Below are positions 16,749 to 25,217 of a stretch of DNA of 64,000 nt, piece after piece; the first letter of the stretch is position 1; each line of letters opens with the position of its first letter. The translations under genes and the position numbers were made by a program. The notes under the pieces were generated by a model that saw only the letters and a list, made by a program, of their open reading frames with translations, did not search any database and had not been told where the DNA came from. Source of the stretch: Amedibacterium intestinale (lineage in GTDB: Bacteria; Bacillota_I; Bacilli_A; Erysipelotrichales; Erysipelotrichaceae); assembly GCF_010537335.1 (NCBI RefSeq), contig NZ_AP019711.1, positions 1,736,001 through 1,800,000 on the forward strand. Direction: 5' to 3'.

Positions 16749-17603
16749 CTATTCAAGGTTTAAGTAGATAAACAACATTCTGTTTTTACCGCTCATGTCC
16801 TTAATGACTTCAATCTTCGCATCAGGGAAATATTTTCTGGCTTCTGTACTCAATGCTTCTTTTTGGTTATAACCCATTTCAAATGCCATGAATGCTTTCT
16901 CTTTTAGAATCTTAGGTGCATTCTCAAAGATAACACGATAAAATTTCAAGCCGTCTTCTCCACCGAATAAAGCCACATGTGGTTCATAATTCACCACACT
17001 ATCCTCCATGACTTCTTCATTTGGAATATATGGAGGATTACTAATAAGAATATCCAGTTTGATATCACGATCAATCAAAGGCTGTAACATATCACCTACT
17101 AGAAAGGATACCACTGCATCGTTATTTGCGGCATTTTCTTTCGCCACCATCACTGCTTTTTCACTAATATCACTTGCCAGCATGTGAATGTTTTCTTCCT
17201 CTTTCTTTAAAGAAATCGCAATTGCTCCACTACCTGTACCAATATCTGCCGCAGTTACCTGCTGTCCTTGAAAATATTCATCATAAGCAGCCAATACATT
17301 GGCAACAAGCTCTTCTGTTTCAGGTCTTGGAATCAACACATCTTCATTTACTTTAAAACGATACCCATAAAACCATTCAAAACCAAGCACATGCCCTAAC
17401 GGTTCTCCTGCCAGTAAACGCTGAATACCTGCTTCATATTCTTTTTCAATATCTTCTGGCATTTCCTGTTCAAATTCCATATATAAATTATGTGCTTCCA
17501 TATTTGTCAGTTCCAAAAGATAAAGCAAAGCTGCCTGCTCTCCTCGATCTGCTTCTTCCATGCGTCTCTGTGCATGTTTTAGCACTTCTTTATAACTACT
17601 CAT
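16749..17603 (-). CDS. prmC: Peptide chain release factor glutamine methyltransferase
   Basis: 284 residues. The N-terminal helical domain precedes a Rossmann methyltransferase with the SAM motif AADIGTGSGAIAISL and the catalytic NPPY motif (LDILISNPPYIPNEE). RPETEELV, before the SAM site, is also diagnostic. It methylates the Gln of the GGQ loop in release factors. Its start overlaps the last 8 bases of prfA, so enzyme and substrate are made from one transcript with translational coupling. Confidence 0.97.
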   Translation of the reverse strand: MSSYKEVLKHAQRRMEEADRGEQAALLYLLELTNMEAHNLYMEFEQEMPEDIEKEYEAGIQRLLAGEPLGHVLGFEWFYGYRFKVNEDVLIPRPETEELVANVLAAYDEYFQGQQVTAADIGTGSGAIAISLKKEEENIHMLASDISEKAVMVAKENAANNDAVVSFLVGDMLQPLIDRDIKLDILISNPPYIPNEEVMEDSVVNYEPHVALFGGEDGLKFYRVIFENAPKILKEKAFMAFEMGYNQKEALSTEARKYFPDAKIEVIKDMSGKNRMLFIYLNLE

Positions 17604-18675
17604 TTTTTGTACCTGCTAATTTTGCCTGCTGATCAGCACTTTGTAAAGCATCTAATAATTCCTGCATTCTACCTTCCATGATACGATCCAGCTGGTTTAC
17701 GTTATATCCAATACGGTGATCAGTAACACGGTTTTGCGGATAGTTGTAAGTACGGATTTTTTCTGCACGATCTCCTGTACCAATCTTGCTTCTTCTTTCA
17801 GCTCCCTGTTCTTCTTCCAGTTTACGCTGATGTTCTTCATATACACGAGAACGAATAGTCATCAATGCTGTTGCACGGTTTTCATGCTGAGAACGACCAT
17901 CCTGGCATTTTACAATAATACCTGTTGGTTTATGGATGATACGTACAGCAGAGTCTGTTTTATTAATGTGCTGTCCACCGGCACCACTTGCACGCATGGT
18001 TTCAATTTCCAAATCATTCATATCAATATCAAAATCTTCTGCTTCAATTTCCGGTGTAACTAAAACCGTCGCAGTAGATGTATGAATACGTCCCTGTGAT
18101 TCTGTTTTTGGAACACGCTGTACACGATGACTTCCAGATTCAAACTTCAATCTGCCATATACGCCATCCCCTTTTACCATAAAAGATACCAAAGAGAATC
18201 CACCAGCCTCAGAATCATCCATTTCAATGATTTCAATTTTCCAGCCCTGGCTTTCTGCATATTTGCTATACATACGATATAAGTCACCCGCAAAGATATT
18301 TCCTTCATCTCCACCAGCTGCTCCACGAATTTCCACAATCGCATTGTGAGAATCATTTGGATCTTTTGGAATCAGAAGAATTTCCAGCTTTCCTAAAAGT
18401 TCTTCAATTTTAGGCTCAAGTTCTTCAATTTCCATCTTCGCCATTTCTTTAATTTCTTTATCATCTTCCATTAAAAGTTCTTTTGCTTCCTGTAAAGCTT
18501 CCGCACTTTTTTTGTATTCTTCATAAGTTTCTACAACTTGTGTTAAATCTGCCTGTTCTTTTCCAAGTTTCGCAAGTTCTTTACTGTCGGATACGATTTC
18601 CGGCATCATCATCATTTCCGTAATTTCGTGATAACGGTTTACCATACCTTCCAGACGTTCAATCATGATACTCAT
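17596..18675 (-). CDS. prfA: Peptide chain release factor 1
   Basis: 359 residues, full family length. The catalytic GGQ loop lies in RASGAGGQHINKTDSAVRI; the codon-recognition domain precedes it. RF1 reads UAA and UAG and releases the peptide from the ribosome. ATG 18675 follows AGGAGG with 7-nt spacing. It is followed by its methyltransferase gene prmC, overlapping by 8 bases. Confidence 0.97.
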   Translation of the reverse strand: MSIMIERLEGMVNRYHEITEMMMMPEIVSDSKELAKLGKEQADLTQVVETYEEYKKSAEALQEAKELLMEDDKEIKEMAKMEIEELEPKIEELLGKLEILLIPKDPNDSHNAIVEIRGAAGGDEGNIFAGDLYRMYSKYAESQGWKIEIIEMDDSEAGGFSLVSFMVKGDGVYGRLKFESGSHRVQRVPKTESQGRIHTSTATVLVTPEIEAEDFDIDMNDLEIETMRASGAGGQHINKTDSAVRIIHKPTGIIVKCQDGRSQHENRATALMTIRSRVYEEHQRKLEEEQGAERRSKIGTGDRAEKIRTYNYPQNRVTDHRIGYNVNQLDRIMEGRMQELLDALQSADQQAKLAGTKNE

Positions 18676-18786
18676 AACATAACCTCCTGCCTCTATTTAT
18701 ACTAGCCTTAAATGGCATAAATATCCTTATATACTATACCATTGAACACTTAAAATGAAAAGAATTTTTCAACATCTAAAAAGAAT

Positions 18787-18830
18787 AAAAAAAGAAAGTG
18801 CCCTCTGCTTATATCTACAGCAGACACCCT
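18787..18830 (-). terminator. Terminator after the DUF4230 / small peptide unit
   Basis: On the minus strand TCTGCT pairs with AGCAGA (extended by GTG/CAC around a GGG bulge), followed by a T-rich tract of seven T. It separates the upstream unit from prfA. Confidence 0.65.
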
Positions 18831-18854
18831 CTATATTATTTATATTCTTGTATA

Positions 18855-18938
18855 CTATGCAGTTAAAAATAATACAAAATAAAACAATGCAATAAGAATA
18901 ACAATACCTATTAAGATAAATCGAAGTTTTTTCATCAT
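18855..18938 (-). CDS. 27-residue membrane peptide
   Basis: MMKKLRFILIGIVILIALFY followed by FVLFLTA: a basic N-terminus then an uninterrupted hydrophobic segment, with no extracellular tail. The ATG lies 14 bases beyond the stop of the DUF4230 gene, with AGGAGAT immediately before, so the two are likely translated from one mRNA. A terminator follows. It could be an accessory subunit of the DUF4230 membrane protein or an independent small membrane peptide. Function is unknown; coding status rests on position, binding site and composition. Confidence 0.5.
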   Translation of the reverse strand: MMKKLRFILIGIVILIALFYFVLFLTA

Positions 18939-18952
18939 TTGTTAATCATCTC

Positions 18953-19585
18953 CTATTTCTTAATAAATTTTATCTTATACTCCTTTAAATCATATTCTTT
19001 CTCAAAAAAAGGAGTTAATATTTTTTCTGCATTTTCATATGCATTTTCCAACAACCCATTAGAAATCGCATCTTTTTCCGCATTCTTTTTTAATTCCGCC
19101 AATGCTTTGTTGTTTTCAGATAATGTAATCTGTCGAAATATACTTTCATCTTCATGGTAGATCTTGCAGGAATCCATATCTATTTCCGTACTTAAAATTT
19201 TTGCTTCTGGCAATTTTACTTCAATCACATGATTCGTTTCTTTCCACTCTATCTCATTAAAGTTAAATCCTGCTTTTATATTCACATCATAACTATATAC
19301 ATACTTGCTTTGCGTAAATGGAATTTCCATACCAAATAGATTTCTTGCGGCTTTTGTCACATTTACTTCCGTAACATATGCACTTTGTGTAGCCAGTTCC
19401 CCAATATCTTCAAAACCAAGCTTTGTAGTTTTGCTTTCTGCTACATAAGATTTTCCTATTCCAAGTACAACTACCATAAGCAAAGCTATCATGCCTATTG
19501 CGGTAAGTAATTTATTCGCAAGCAGAAATTTCCAAACATTAAATCTGCTTTTGTTTTTCCCCTGTTCTTTTTTCTGTAATTCCAT
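18953..19585 (-). CDS. DUF4230 domain membrane-anchored protein
   Basis: 210 residues: a short cytoplasmic basic region (KKEQGKNKSRFNVWKF), one membrane segment at about residues 27-47 (LLTAIGMIALLMVVVLGIG), and an outside DUF4230 domain with alternating strand pattern (AYVTEVNVTKAARNLFGMEIP, KYVYSYDVNIKAGFNF) and a coiled C-terminal helix. The family has no known biochemical role. ATG 19585 follows GGAGGG at 7 nt; the longer TTG start is rejected. It is encoded between tdk and prfA, an insertion relative to the Bacillus order. Confidence 0.8.
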   Translation of the reverse strand: MELQKKEQGKNKSRFNVWKFLLANKLLTAIGMIALLMVVVLGIGKSYVAESKTTKLGFEDIGELATQSAYVTEVNVTKAARNLFGMEIPFTQSKYVYSYDVNIKAGFNFNEIEWKETNHVIEVKLPEAKILSTEIDMDSCKIYHEDESIFRQITLSENNKALAELKKNAEKDAISNGLLENAYENAEKILTPFFEKEYDLKEYKIKFIKK

Positions 19586-19740
19586 CAAACATCCCTCCAA
19601 TCTTTATACGAAAATATCTACCCATGATAAGATATATCATTACAGCATCTTGTTAATATACTGCTCCATTTAATATTTACTTTTGTTATATATAATACTT
19701 AAAAATCTTACATAGTCAATATATATGCCGTTTTTTCGCA

Positions 19741-19770
19741 AAAAGAAAAGAAGATTACGCATAACCTTCT
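19741..19770 (-). terminator. Terminator of tdk
   Basis: On the minus strand AGAAGGTTA pairs with TAATCTTCT (one G-U pair) around a 4-nt loop, followed by TTTTCTTTTT. Confidence 0.75.
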
Positions 19771-19788
19771 TTCTACAATTTAAAATTG

Positions 19789-20385
19789 TTAGTCTTTATG
19801 AATGGTTCTTTTTCCCGGCACTTCATGACAATGACGACATCTTGCCTCATACTGTTCACTTGCGCCAACCTGAATAATTGGATCATCATAACGAGCTGGA
19901 TGACCATCAATTAATCTTTGACTTCTTGTCGCAGGTGCGCCACATTTCATACATACTGCTGTTAGTTTTGTTACAAACTCTGCATGTGTAAACAACTGCG
20001 GCATTACACTGAATGGTTCTCCTCTAAAATCCATATCCAAGCCTGCTACCATAACTCTTTTTCCCTGATCCGCAAAATGATCACAAATTTCTACAATTTC
20101 TTCATCAAAGAACTGTACCTCATCAATTGCGATTACATCATAACTATCGTCTATGTAATCAAAAATTTCTCTTGCATTTTTAATATTAAAACTTTTCACA
20201 CTGCTTCCCGCATGAGAGACAACAGAATCTTCACTGTATCGATTATCTATTTTCGGTTTAAATACTGCTATTTTTTTCTTTGCATATTCCAAAACTTTAA
20301 TTCTACGAATAAGTTCTTCTGTCTTACCTGCAAACATACAGCCAGAAATAACTTCCAGCCATCCCTCTTTATACTGCTGATACAT
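19789..20385 (-). CDS. tdk: Thymidine kinase
   Basis: 198 residues of type II thymidine kinase. Visible motifs are the P-loop [15 protein letters not shown], the Walker B-like [12 protein letters not shown], and the zinc ribbon with CMKCG and CRHCH pairs of cysteines near the C-terminus. It phosphorylates salvaged thymidine to dTMP. ATG 20385 follows GAGGTGAAG. It keeps the rpmE-tdk-prfA-prmC neighbourhood of Bacillus, although azoreductase and DUF4230 genes have been inserted. Confidence 0.97.
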   Translation of the reverse strand: MYQQYKEGWLEVISGCMFAGKTEELIRRIKVLEYAKKKIAVFKPKIDNRYSEDSVVSHAGSSVKSFNIKNAREIFDYIDDSYDVIAIDEVQFFDEEIVEICDHFADQGKRVMVAGLDMDFRGEPFSVMPQLFTHAEFVTKLTAVCMKCGAPATRSQRLIDGHPARYDDPIIQVGASEQYEARCRHCHEVPGKRTIHKD

Positions 20386-20429
20386 ATCTTCACCTCATAA
20401 CGCAGTTTATTATACTACATAATTAGACA

Positions 20430-20455
20430 AAAAAACAGAAGCTTACACTCCTGTT
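20430..20455 (-). terminator. Terminator of the azoreductase gene
   Basis: Minus-strand AACAGGAG (20448-20455) pairs with CTTCTGTT (20434-20441) including one G-U pair, followed by a run of T. Confidence 0.7.
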
Positions 20456-20462
20456 TCTTAGA

Positions 20463-21059
20463 TTAAAATGTTCCCGCAAGTTTTTCAGCTTTTTCTTTTG
20501 ATGAAGAAAGAATGTTTTCAATATCATTTCCGATTACATCTAAACCTTCAATCGCAATGGTAGAGATGTCATATACACCAAAGAAATTTAACAGCGTGCG
20601 CAGATAACGATCTCCCATTTCTACTTCGCTTCCTTCATATACGCCTCCACGAGCAGTAATATGGATAGCTTTTTTATTTTCTAAAAGTCCTTGTGGTCCC
20701 TGTGCAGTGTAGCGAAACGTAATACCTGTAACACTGACATAATTCAAATAAGCTTTTAAAATAGCCGGCATAGATAAATTCCACATTGGTGCAGCAAAAA
20801 TATATTTATCTGCTTCCTGAAATTGATATGCATATTTCAATACAGGGTGCTGTTTACTTTCTTCTGTCTTAGGCCCAAATACAGAATCTAAATCCTGTGG
20901 TCTTAAAAAATCAATACCTTCTTTATATAAATCCAGTGTAATGACTTCATCTTCCGGATGATTCTTTTTATACATTTCTACAAAATGGTCGGATACTTGA
21001 AATGTTCTAGACTGCCCTTCTTCTTTAATATTTGCTTTTATATATAATACTTTACTCAT
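20463..21059 (-). CDS. FMN-dependent NADH-azoreductase / flavodoxin-fold quinone reductase
   Basis: 198 residues of the AzoR / NQO1-like flavodoxin fold. The N-terminus MSKVLYIKANIKEEGQSRTF matches the FMN phosphate loop region, and APMWNLSMPAILKAYLNYV and the ARGG loop are family signatures. These enzymes carry out two-electron reduction of quinones or azo compounds with NADH and help with electrophile stress. ATG 21059 follows AAGGAGA. Flanking terminators suggest a single-gene unit between rpmE and tdk. Confidence 0.9.
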   Translation of the reverse strand: MSKVLYIKANIKEEGQSRTFQVSDHFVEMYKKNHPEDEVITLDLYKEGIDFLRPQDLDSVFGPKTEESKQHPVLKYAYQFQEADKYIFAAPMWNLSMPAILKAYLNYVSVTGITFRYTAQGPQGLLENKKAIHITARGGVYEGSEVEMGDRYLRTLLNFFGVYDISTIAIEGLDVIGNDIENILSSSKEKAEKLAGTF

Positions 21060-21218
21060 AAATAATCTCCTTATTTTTTCACTAGTATTAGTATTCTTTC
21101 ATTTTTCAAAACTATACTACTTCTACAAGTATCTATATCGTACTTATTTCTAAGCATTCCTACAAGTCATATGACCATTTATCGCATATAAAGAATACAT
21201 AGCTATATTACTATATTA

Positions 21219-21272
21219 AAAAAAGAGTCATAACTTCTTGAACAATTTGTCCTTCTGTCATAACTCTTTTTT
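21219..21272 (-). terminator. Terminator of rpmE
   Basis: A 10-bp outer stem AAAAAAGAGT (21219-21228) / ACTCTTTTTT (21263-21272) closes a long loop. A and T runs make it usable in both directions. Confidence 0.75.
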
Positions 21273-21286
21273 CTTTGTAATTGTTG

Positions 21287-21490
21287 TTATTTAAGTCCGT
21301 ATTTTTTGTTGAATTTTTCAATACGTCCTGCAGCAGCAGCGAATCTCTGACGTCCAGTAAAGAATGGATGACAGTTTGAGCAAGTATCAACACGCAATTC
21401 TTTTGCAGTTGAACCTGATTCAAATTCAGCTCCACAAGAAGTACATTTTACCATAATACGGTGGTATTCTGGATGAATTCCTTTTTTCAT
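21287..21490 (-). CDS. rpmE: 50S ribosomal protein L31 (zinc-binding form)
   Basis: 67 residues beginning [20 protein letters not shown]. The CTSC and CSNC pairs identify the zinc-containing form, with [10 protein letters not shown] as the family signature. ATG 21490 follows AAGGAGAG; the longer open frame adds ten residues without a site. A strong promoter and a GC-rich leader precede it. Confidence 0.97.
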   Translation of the reverse strand: MKKGIHPEYHRIMVKCTSCGAEFESGSTAKELRVDTCSNCHPFFTGRQRFAAAAGRIEKFNKKYGLK

Positions 21491-21545
21491 AATATACTCT
21501 CCTTCCGCCTTAAGCCTCATGCGGGCCCAAAGTAAGTGCTATACA
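21491..21545 (-). promoter_or_regulatory. Structured leader of rpmE, possible L31 autoregulatory element
   Basis: The 5' leader between promoter and rpmE is strikingly GC-rich for this genome (minus strand: GGGCCCGCATGAGGCTTAAG then GCGGAAGGAG). It can form CCGC/GCGG and GGCTTAAGGC-type pairings next to the ribosome binding site. Autoregulatory L31 leaders are known in several bacterial groups. Assignment to such a class is inference from position and composition. Confidence 0.45.
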
Positions 21546-21574
21546 ATTATAACAATACTTTGTCTATATCGCAA
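21546..21574 (-). promoter_or_regulatory. Sigma-A-type promoter of rpmE
   Basis: On the minus strand TTGCGA (complement of 21569-21574), 17-bp spacer, TATAAT (complement of 21546-21551). Confidence 0.75.
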
Positions 21575-21592
21575 GTAGCTACTATAATTTTT

Positions 21593-21835
21593 TTAATTTT
21601 TATCTTCTTCTTTTTCTTCATCTTCTAAATAATCATCTAATTTTGTATCATCATTATCGCCTGGAAGATATTTTTTCAACATTATACCTCTTCCAATACC
21701 CATCACGATCAACAAAATCCCAAGAAATAGAAGTATTTGTTCCTGCACTTGCCATCCTTTGATGATAAACACAAGTCCTACAAGAATTAATAGTCCTACG
21801 TAACCAAAAATCGTAACCTTTTGTTTCGGATTCAT
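21593..21835 (-). CDS. Small membrane protein with acidic tail
   Basis: 80 residues: two predicted membrane helices (VTIFGYVGLLILVGLVFII and ILLFLGILLIVMGIGRGIM) followed by a strongly acidic tail (DNDDTKLDDYLEDEEKEEDKN). It starts three bases after the metG stop codon, so it is probably co-translated with metG. The family is not recognised; the composition is that of small anchored proteins of unknown role. Confidence 0.7.
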   Translation of the reverse strand: MNPKQKVTIFGYVGLLILVGLVFIIKGWQVQEQILLFLGILLIVMGIGRGIMLKKYLPGDNDDTKLDDYLEDEEKEEDKN

Positions 21836-21838
21836 AAA

Positions 21839-23800
21839 CTAGCTTACTTTCGTTCCATTAGGAAGATCTTTCGCAATGGAAACAATATCCAAATCATCTT
21901 CTGTACTTGCGCATAAAATCATACCTTGACTTTCTACCCCGCGAAGTTTTACTGGTTTTAAGTTCGTTACCACAACTACCTTTTTCCCTACTACTTCTTC
22001 TGGTTTAAATGATTTCGCAATTCCACTGACGATTTGACGTGTTTCATCTCCTAAATCAATCTGTTCTACTAACAAACGATCTGCTTTTGGATGTTTTTCT
22101 GCCGAAATAATTGTCCCTACTTTTAATTCTACTTTTGTAAAATCTTCAATAGAAATTTCTTCTTTCACATCTTTTTTATCTTCTTTGGAAGCTTTTTCTT
22201 CTGCTTTTTCCTGTGCTTTTTTATCAGCTTCCAGTTTTTCCATAAATTCTTTCATATCGTTACGAGCGAATAGAATTTCTGGTTTAGAATCAACTGTACG
22301 GCCACATTCTAACATACCAAATTCTTTTAAGCTTTCTGTATCTCTTTGTGAAGTACTTAATTCATCTAAGATTTTCTCAGAAGTTTCTGGCATATAGCTG
22401 CTTAAAAGTACTGCCGCAATACGGATACTTTCCATCAAGTTGTAAAGTACGGTTGCTAAACGATCTTTTTTGCTTTCATCTTTTCCTAAAACCCATGGTG
22501 TTGTTTCATCAATATATTTATTACAACGTTTCAAAAGCGCAAAAATTTCATCGATGGCTTCTCCAACATGCAAGGTATCCATTGCTTTTTCTACACGTTT
22601 TGGTGTATCCATTGCCAATGAGATCAATTCTTCATCAATAGCTTCTTTTTCTAATGGATTGCTAATTACACCGCCAAAGTATTTATTCTGCATAGAAATT
22701 GTACGGTTTACCAAGTTTCCTAAAACGTTTGCTAAATCAGAGTTCACACGCTCTACCATCAAATCCCAGGTAATTGTTCCATCCTGAGCAAATGGCATTT
22801 CATGAAGAACGAAATAACGTACTGCATCTACACCAAAATAGTGTACTAATTCATCAGCATAAATCGCATTTCCTTTTGATTTAGACATTTTTCCATCGCC
22901 AACTAATAGCCAAGGATGTCCAAATACCTGTTTTGGAAGTGGCAAATCAAGTGCCATTAAGATAATTGGCCAGTAAATTGTATGGAAACGTAAAATATCT
23001 TTCCCGATGATATGTACATCAGCAGGCCAGTATTTCTTAAAGTTTTCCCCATGATTTCCATCCGCATCATATCCTAAAGATGTAATATAGTTTGTCAAAG
23101 CATCTACCCATACATATACAACATGTTTTGGATCAAAATCGACTGGTACACCCCATGTAAAAGAAGTACGAGATACACATAAATCCTGTAGTCCCGGTCT
23201 TAAAAAGTTATTCAACATTTCATTTTTACGAGATTCTGGCTGAATAAATTCCGGATGTTCTTCAATATACTGAATTAAACGATCGGCATATTTCTGCATT
23301 TTAAAGAAATACGCTTCCTCTGTTGCCTTTTTCACTGGACGACCACAATCTGGACAGCAGCCATCAACTAATTGACTCTCTGTCCAGAAAGATTCACATG
23401 GTGTACAATACATTCCTTCATAGGTACTTTTATAAATGTCACCTTTTTCATATAATTTTTTGAAGATTTTCTGCACTTGTTTTTCATGCTGTTCATCCGT
23501 TGTACGAATAAAGTAATCATAAGATGTATTCATCATATCAAAGTTTTTACGAACAACAGAAGCAACATTATCTACAAACTGTTTTGGTGTAATACCAGCA
23601 TCTCTTGCTTTTTCTTCAATTTTTTGACCATGTTCATCTGTTCCCGTCTGGAAAAATACATCATATCCCTGTTGACGTTTATAACGCGCGATCGCATCAG
23701 TCAATACGATTTCATATGTATTTCCAATATGTGGTTTTCCTGATGTATAAGCAATTGCTGTAGTGATAAAATATGGTTTCTTCTTGCAGTTTTCACACAT
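21839..23800 (-). CDS. metG: Methionine-tRNA ligase
   Basis: 653 residues. Class I motifs: YTSGKPHIGNTYE (HIGH region) and DGKMSKSKGNAI (KMSKS). The zinc knuckle is CTPCESFWTE...GCCPDCG. The anticodon-binding domain is followed by a C-terminal EMAPII-type tRNA-binding domain (KVELKVGTIISAEKHPKADRL) joined by a charged linker. It charges tRNA-Met. ATG 23800 follows GGGAGGATTTACTT; the frame is open 27 codons further but would run through the T-box terminator, so that extension is rejected. Expression is controlled by the T-box at 23827-24050. Confidence 0.97.
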   Translation of the reverse strand: MCENCKKKPYFITTAIAYTSGKPHIGNTYEIVLTDAIARYKRQQGYDVFFQTGTDEHGQKIEEKARDAGITPKQFVDNVASVVRKNFDMMNTSYDYFIRTTDEQHEKQVQKIFKKLYEKGDIYKSTYEGMYCTPCESFWTESQLVDGCCPDCGRPVKKATEEAYFFKMQKYADRLIQYIEEHPEFIQPESRKNEMLNNFLRPGLQDLCVSRTSFTWGVPVDFDPKHVVYVWVDALTNYITSLGYDADGNHGENFKKYWPADVHIIGKDILRFHTIYWPIILMALDLPLPKQVFGHPWLLVGDGKMSKSKGNAIYADELVHYFGVDAVRYFVLHEMPFAQDGTITWDLMVERVNSDLANVLGNLVNRTISMQNKYFGGVISNPLEKEAIDEELISLAMDTPKRVEKAMDTLHVGEAIDEIFALLKRCNKYIDETTPWVLGKDESKKDRLATVLYNLMESIRIAAVLLSSYMPETSEKILDELSTSQRDTESLKEFGMLECGRTVDSKPEILFARNDMKEFMEKLEADKKAQEKAEEKASKEDKKDVKEEISIEDFTKVELKVGTIISAEKHPKADRLLVEQIDLGDETRQIVSGIAKSFKPEEVVGKKVVVVTNLKPVKLRGVESQGMILCASTEDDLDIVSIAKDLPNGTKVS

Positions 23801-23826
23801 AAGTAAATCCTCCCTTTTAGAAAATA

Positions 23827-24050
23827 AAAATCTCTCATCAAAGGACGAGAGATTCGTGTTACCACCTTTTTTCGTGTACAAATGTACACCTCAAATCCTT
23901 AACGCTAGATTCACGACTTTTTCTAATCATTCAAAAAAGCGGTTCCAGGGCCATTTTCCTGTCATTTCTTCATACAGATTTCCACCTGCCATCTGTTCTC
24001 TAGGTTTTCAAAATGCAGTACTCTTCCTGTCATTACCTTTGATTTTTACC
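23827..24050 (-). promoter_or_regulatory. T-box riboswitch leader of metG, Met specifier
   Basis: The minus strand carries the T-box motif AAGGTGGTAACACGAA (around 23853-23868), directly followed by a terminator (ATCTCTC / GAGAGAT then TTTTT, 23827-23852). Upstream, Stem I contains GAAATGAC, with ATG (complement of 23963-23965) in the specifier position, matching methionine. Uncharged tRNA-Met would stabilise the antiterminator and allow metG transcription. Motif, terminator and downstream gene agree; the exact stem boundaries were not folded. Confidence 0.88.
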
Positions 24051-24057
24051 ATATACA

Positions 24058-24086
24058 ATTATATAGAAATCCATACTGTATTACAA
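24058..24086 (-). promoter_or_regulatory. Sigma-A-type promoter of the metG T-box transcript
   Basis: Minus strand TTGTAA (complement of 24081-24086), 17-bp spacer, TATAAT (complement of 24058-24063). The start point falls just before the T-box leader. Confidence 0.8.
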
Positions 24087-24133
24087 GCATTTCTTTTACA
24101 AGGATTATATCGGATACAAATACGTAAATGAAT

Positions 24134-25006
24134 TTATGATTTCCTTCTGTTTAACCTATCTAAAATCTTAGTTTTTAATTCTTCATCAATCTCTAAAATC
24201 TCCATTGCTTCTTCTCTGCTCAAATTCATATTTTTTTCTATTTTTTCTATAGCCTTGAGCATTGTATTTACTTCTCCTTCAACTATACCTGCTTCTTTCC
24301 CTTCTGCCAATGCCTCTACTCTTGTCTTTCTTTCATAATATTCAATTACATTACACATATCATCCATTGCCTCCTCTAGTTCTCTTGTCATTTTTATTTT
24401 ATATCTTTCTTCTAATATCTGCTTTTTCTTAGCTACTTCCATATCCGATACAAATAAAATGTGTAAAAATCTGATGACTTCATTTTCACTGTCTTCTTTT
24501 AATGGATATACCATAATGATATTCATCAATGTCTTATCCTCTTTTTCAGGAAATGTATGTACTTCTATCATTTCCTCTTTTTTCACATCCATATCCATTA
24601 CGATCCATATGGAATACACTTCTTTCATTTCTCCATACCTTGATTTCATAAACCCTTCTGACTTATTCTTTTGTTTAGCTATCAACCTACTCACATAATA
24701 AACTGCTCTGTTCATCAATGGATACCCTGGATTTTCTTTGCTTTGTGCTTCTATGTTTACAAATATCTTCGTTTTAGGAAGTTTTACTTCATAGAGTTTA
24801 TCATACTCTATTCTTGCACCTGGTATGCTTTCATCTACGATATTGCTTTCTTTTATACCGCAATATCCCTTGTTATCTAAGATAAGTTTTTCAAGTATAT
24901 AACTTACTACATCTTTATTTGACAATACTCTTTTACAGTAATCATCAAACGCCTTTCCTTTTCCTCTAATTTCAACTGCACTACCCAATTCTGTATTTTC
25001 TATCAT
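24134..25006 (-). CDS. Rpn-type PD-(D/E)XK nuclease family transposase
   Basis: 290 residues of the PD-(D/E)XK transposase/nuclease family related to RpnA-D. The core appears as YDKLYEVKLPKTKIFVNIEAQ (Asp and the E-x-Q catalytic pair) followed by PLMNRAVYYVSRL and a variable helical C-terminus with RKTRVEALAEGKEAG, usual for the family. Members cut DNA and promote RecA-independent recombination, and often occur in many copies in Erysipelotrichia. ATG 25006 follows AGAGGTG. No inverted repeats mark an element. A second, more distant member is at 36646-37629. Confidence 0.85.
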   Translation of the reverse strand: MIENTELGSAVEIRGKGKAFDDYCKRVLSNKDVVSYILEKLILDNKGYCGIKESNIVDESIPGARIEYDKLYEVKLPKTKIFVNIEAQSKENPGYPLMNRAVYYVSRLIAKQKNKSEGFMKSRYGEMKEVYSIWIVMDMDVKKEEMIEVHTFPEKEDKTLMNIIMVYPLKEDSENEVIRFLHILFVSDMEVAKKKQILEERYKIKMTRELEEAMDDMCNVIEYYERKTRVEALAEGKEAGIVEGEVNTMLKAIEKIEKNMNLSREEAMEILEIDEELKTKILDRLNRRKS

Positions 25007-25157
25007 TCTTTCACCTCTTTTATCTTTCATAATTAATTACGATGCAAAAGGATGAAAATACAAATTTATCTGTTATTTTTTACTTTTTCTTCTATATCAC
25101 TATAGCACAATAAACATTATCCTAGTATATACCTTATGGGATATTCATGTTATAAAA

Positions 25158-25204
25158 CAAAAAAACAAACTTTATGATAGATTTCAGCCATCCTTAAAGT
25201 TTGT
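25158..25204 (-). terminator. Terminator of the RDD-PHP gene
   Basis: A 10-bp stem ACAAACTTTA (25165-25174) / TAAAGTTTGT (25195-25204), then TTTTTTT on the minus strand. Confidence 0.85.
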
Positions 25205-25217
25205 CTTAAATCAGTAT

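Noticed and set aside
23801-23881. 27-codon N-terminal extension of metG
   Set aside because: It runs through the T-box terminator and T-box motif and has no binding site; ATG 23800 has one.
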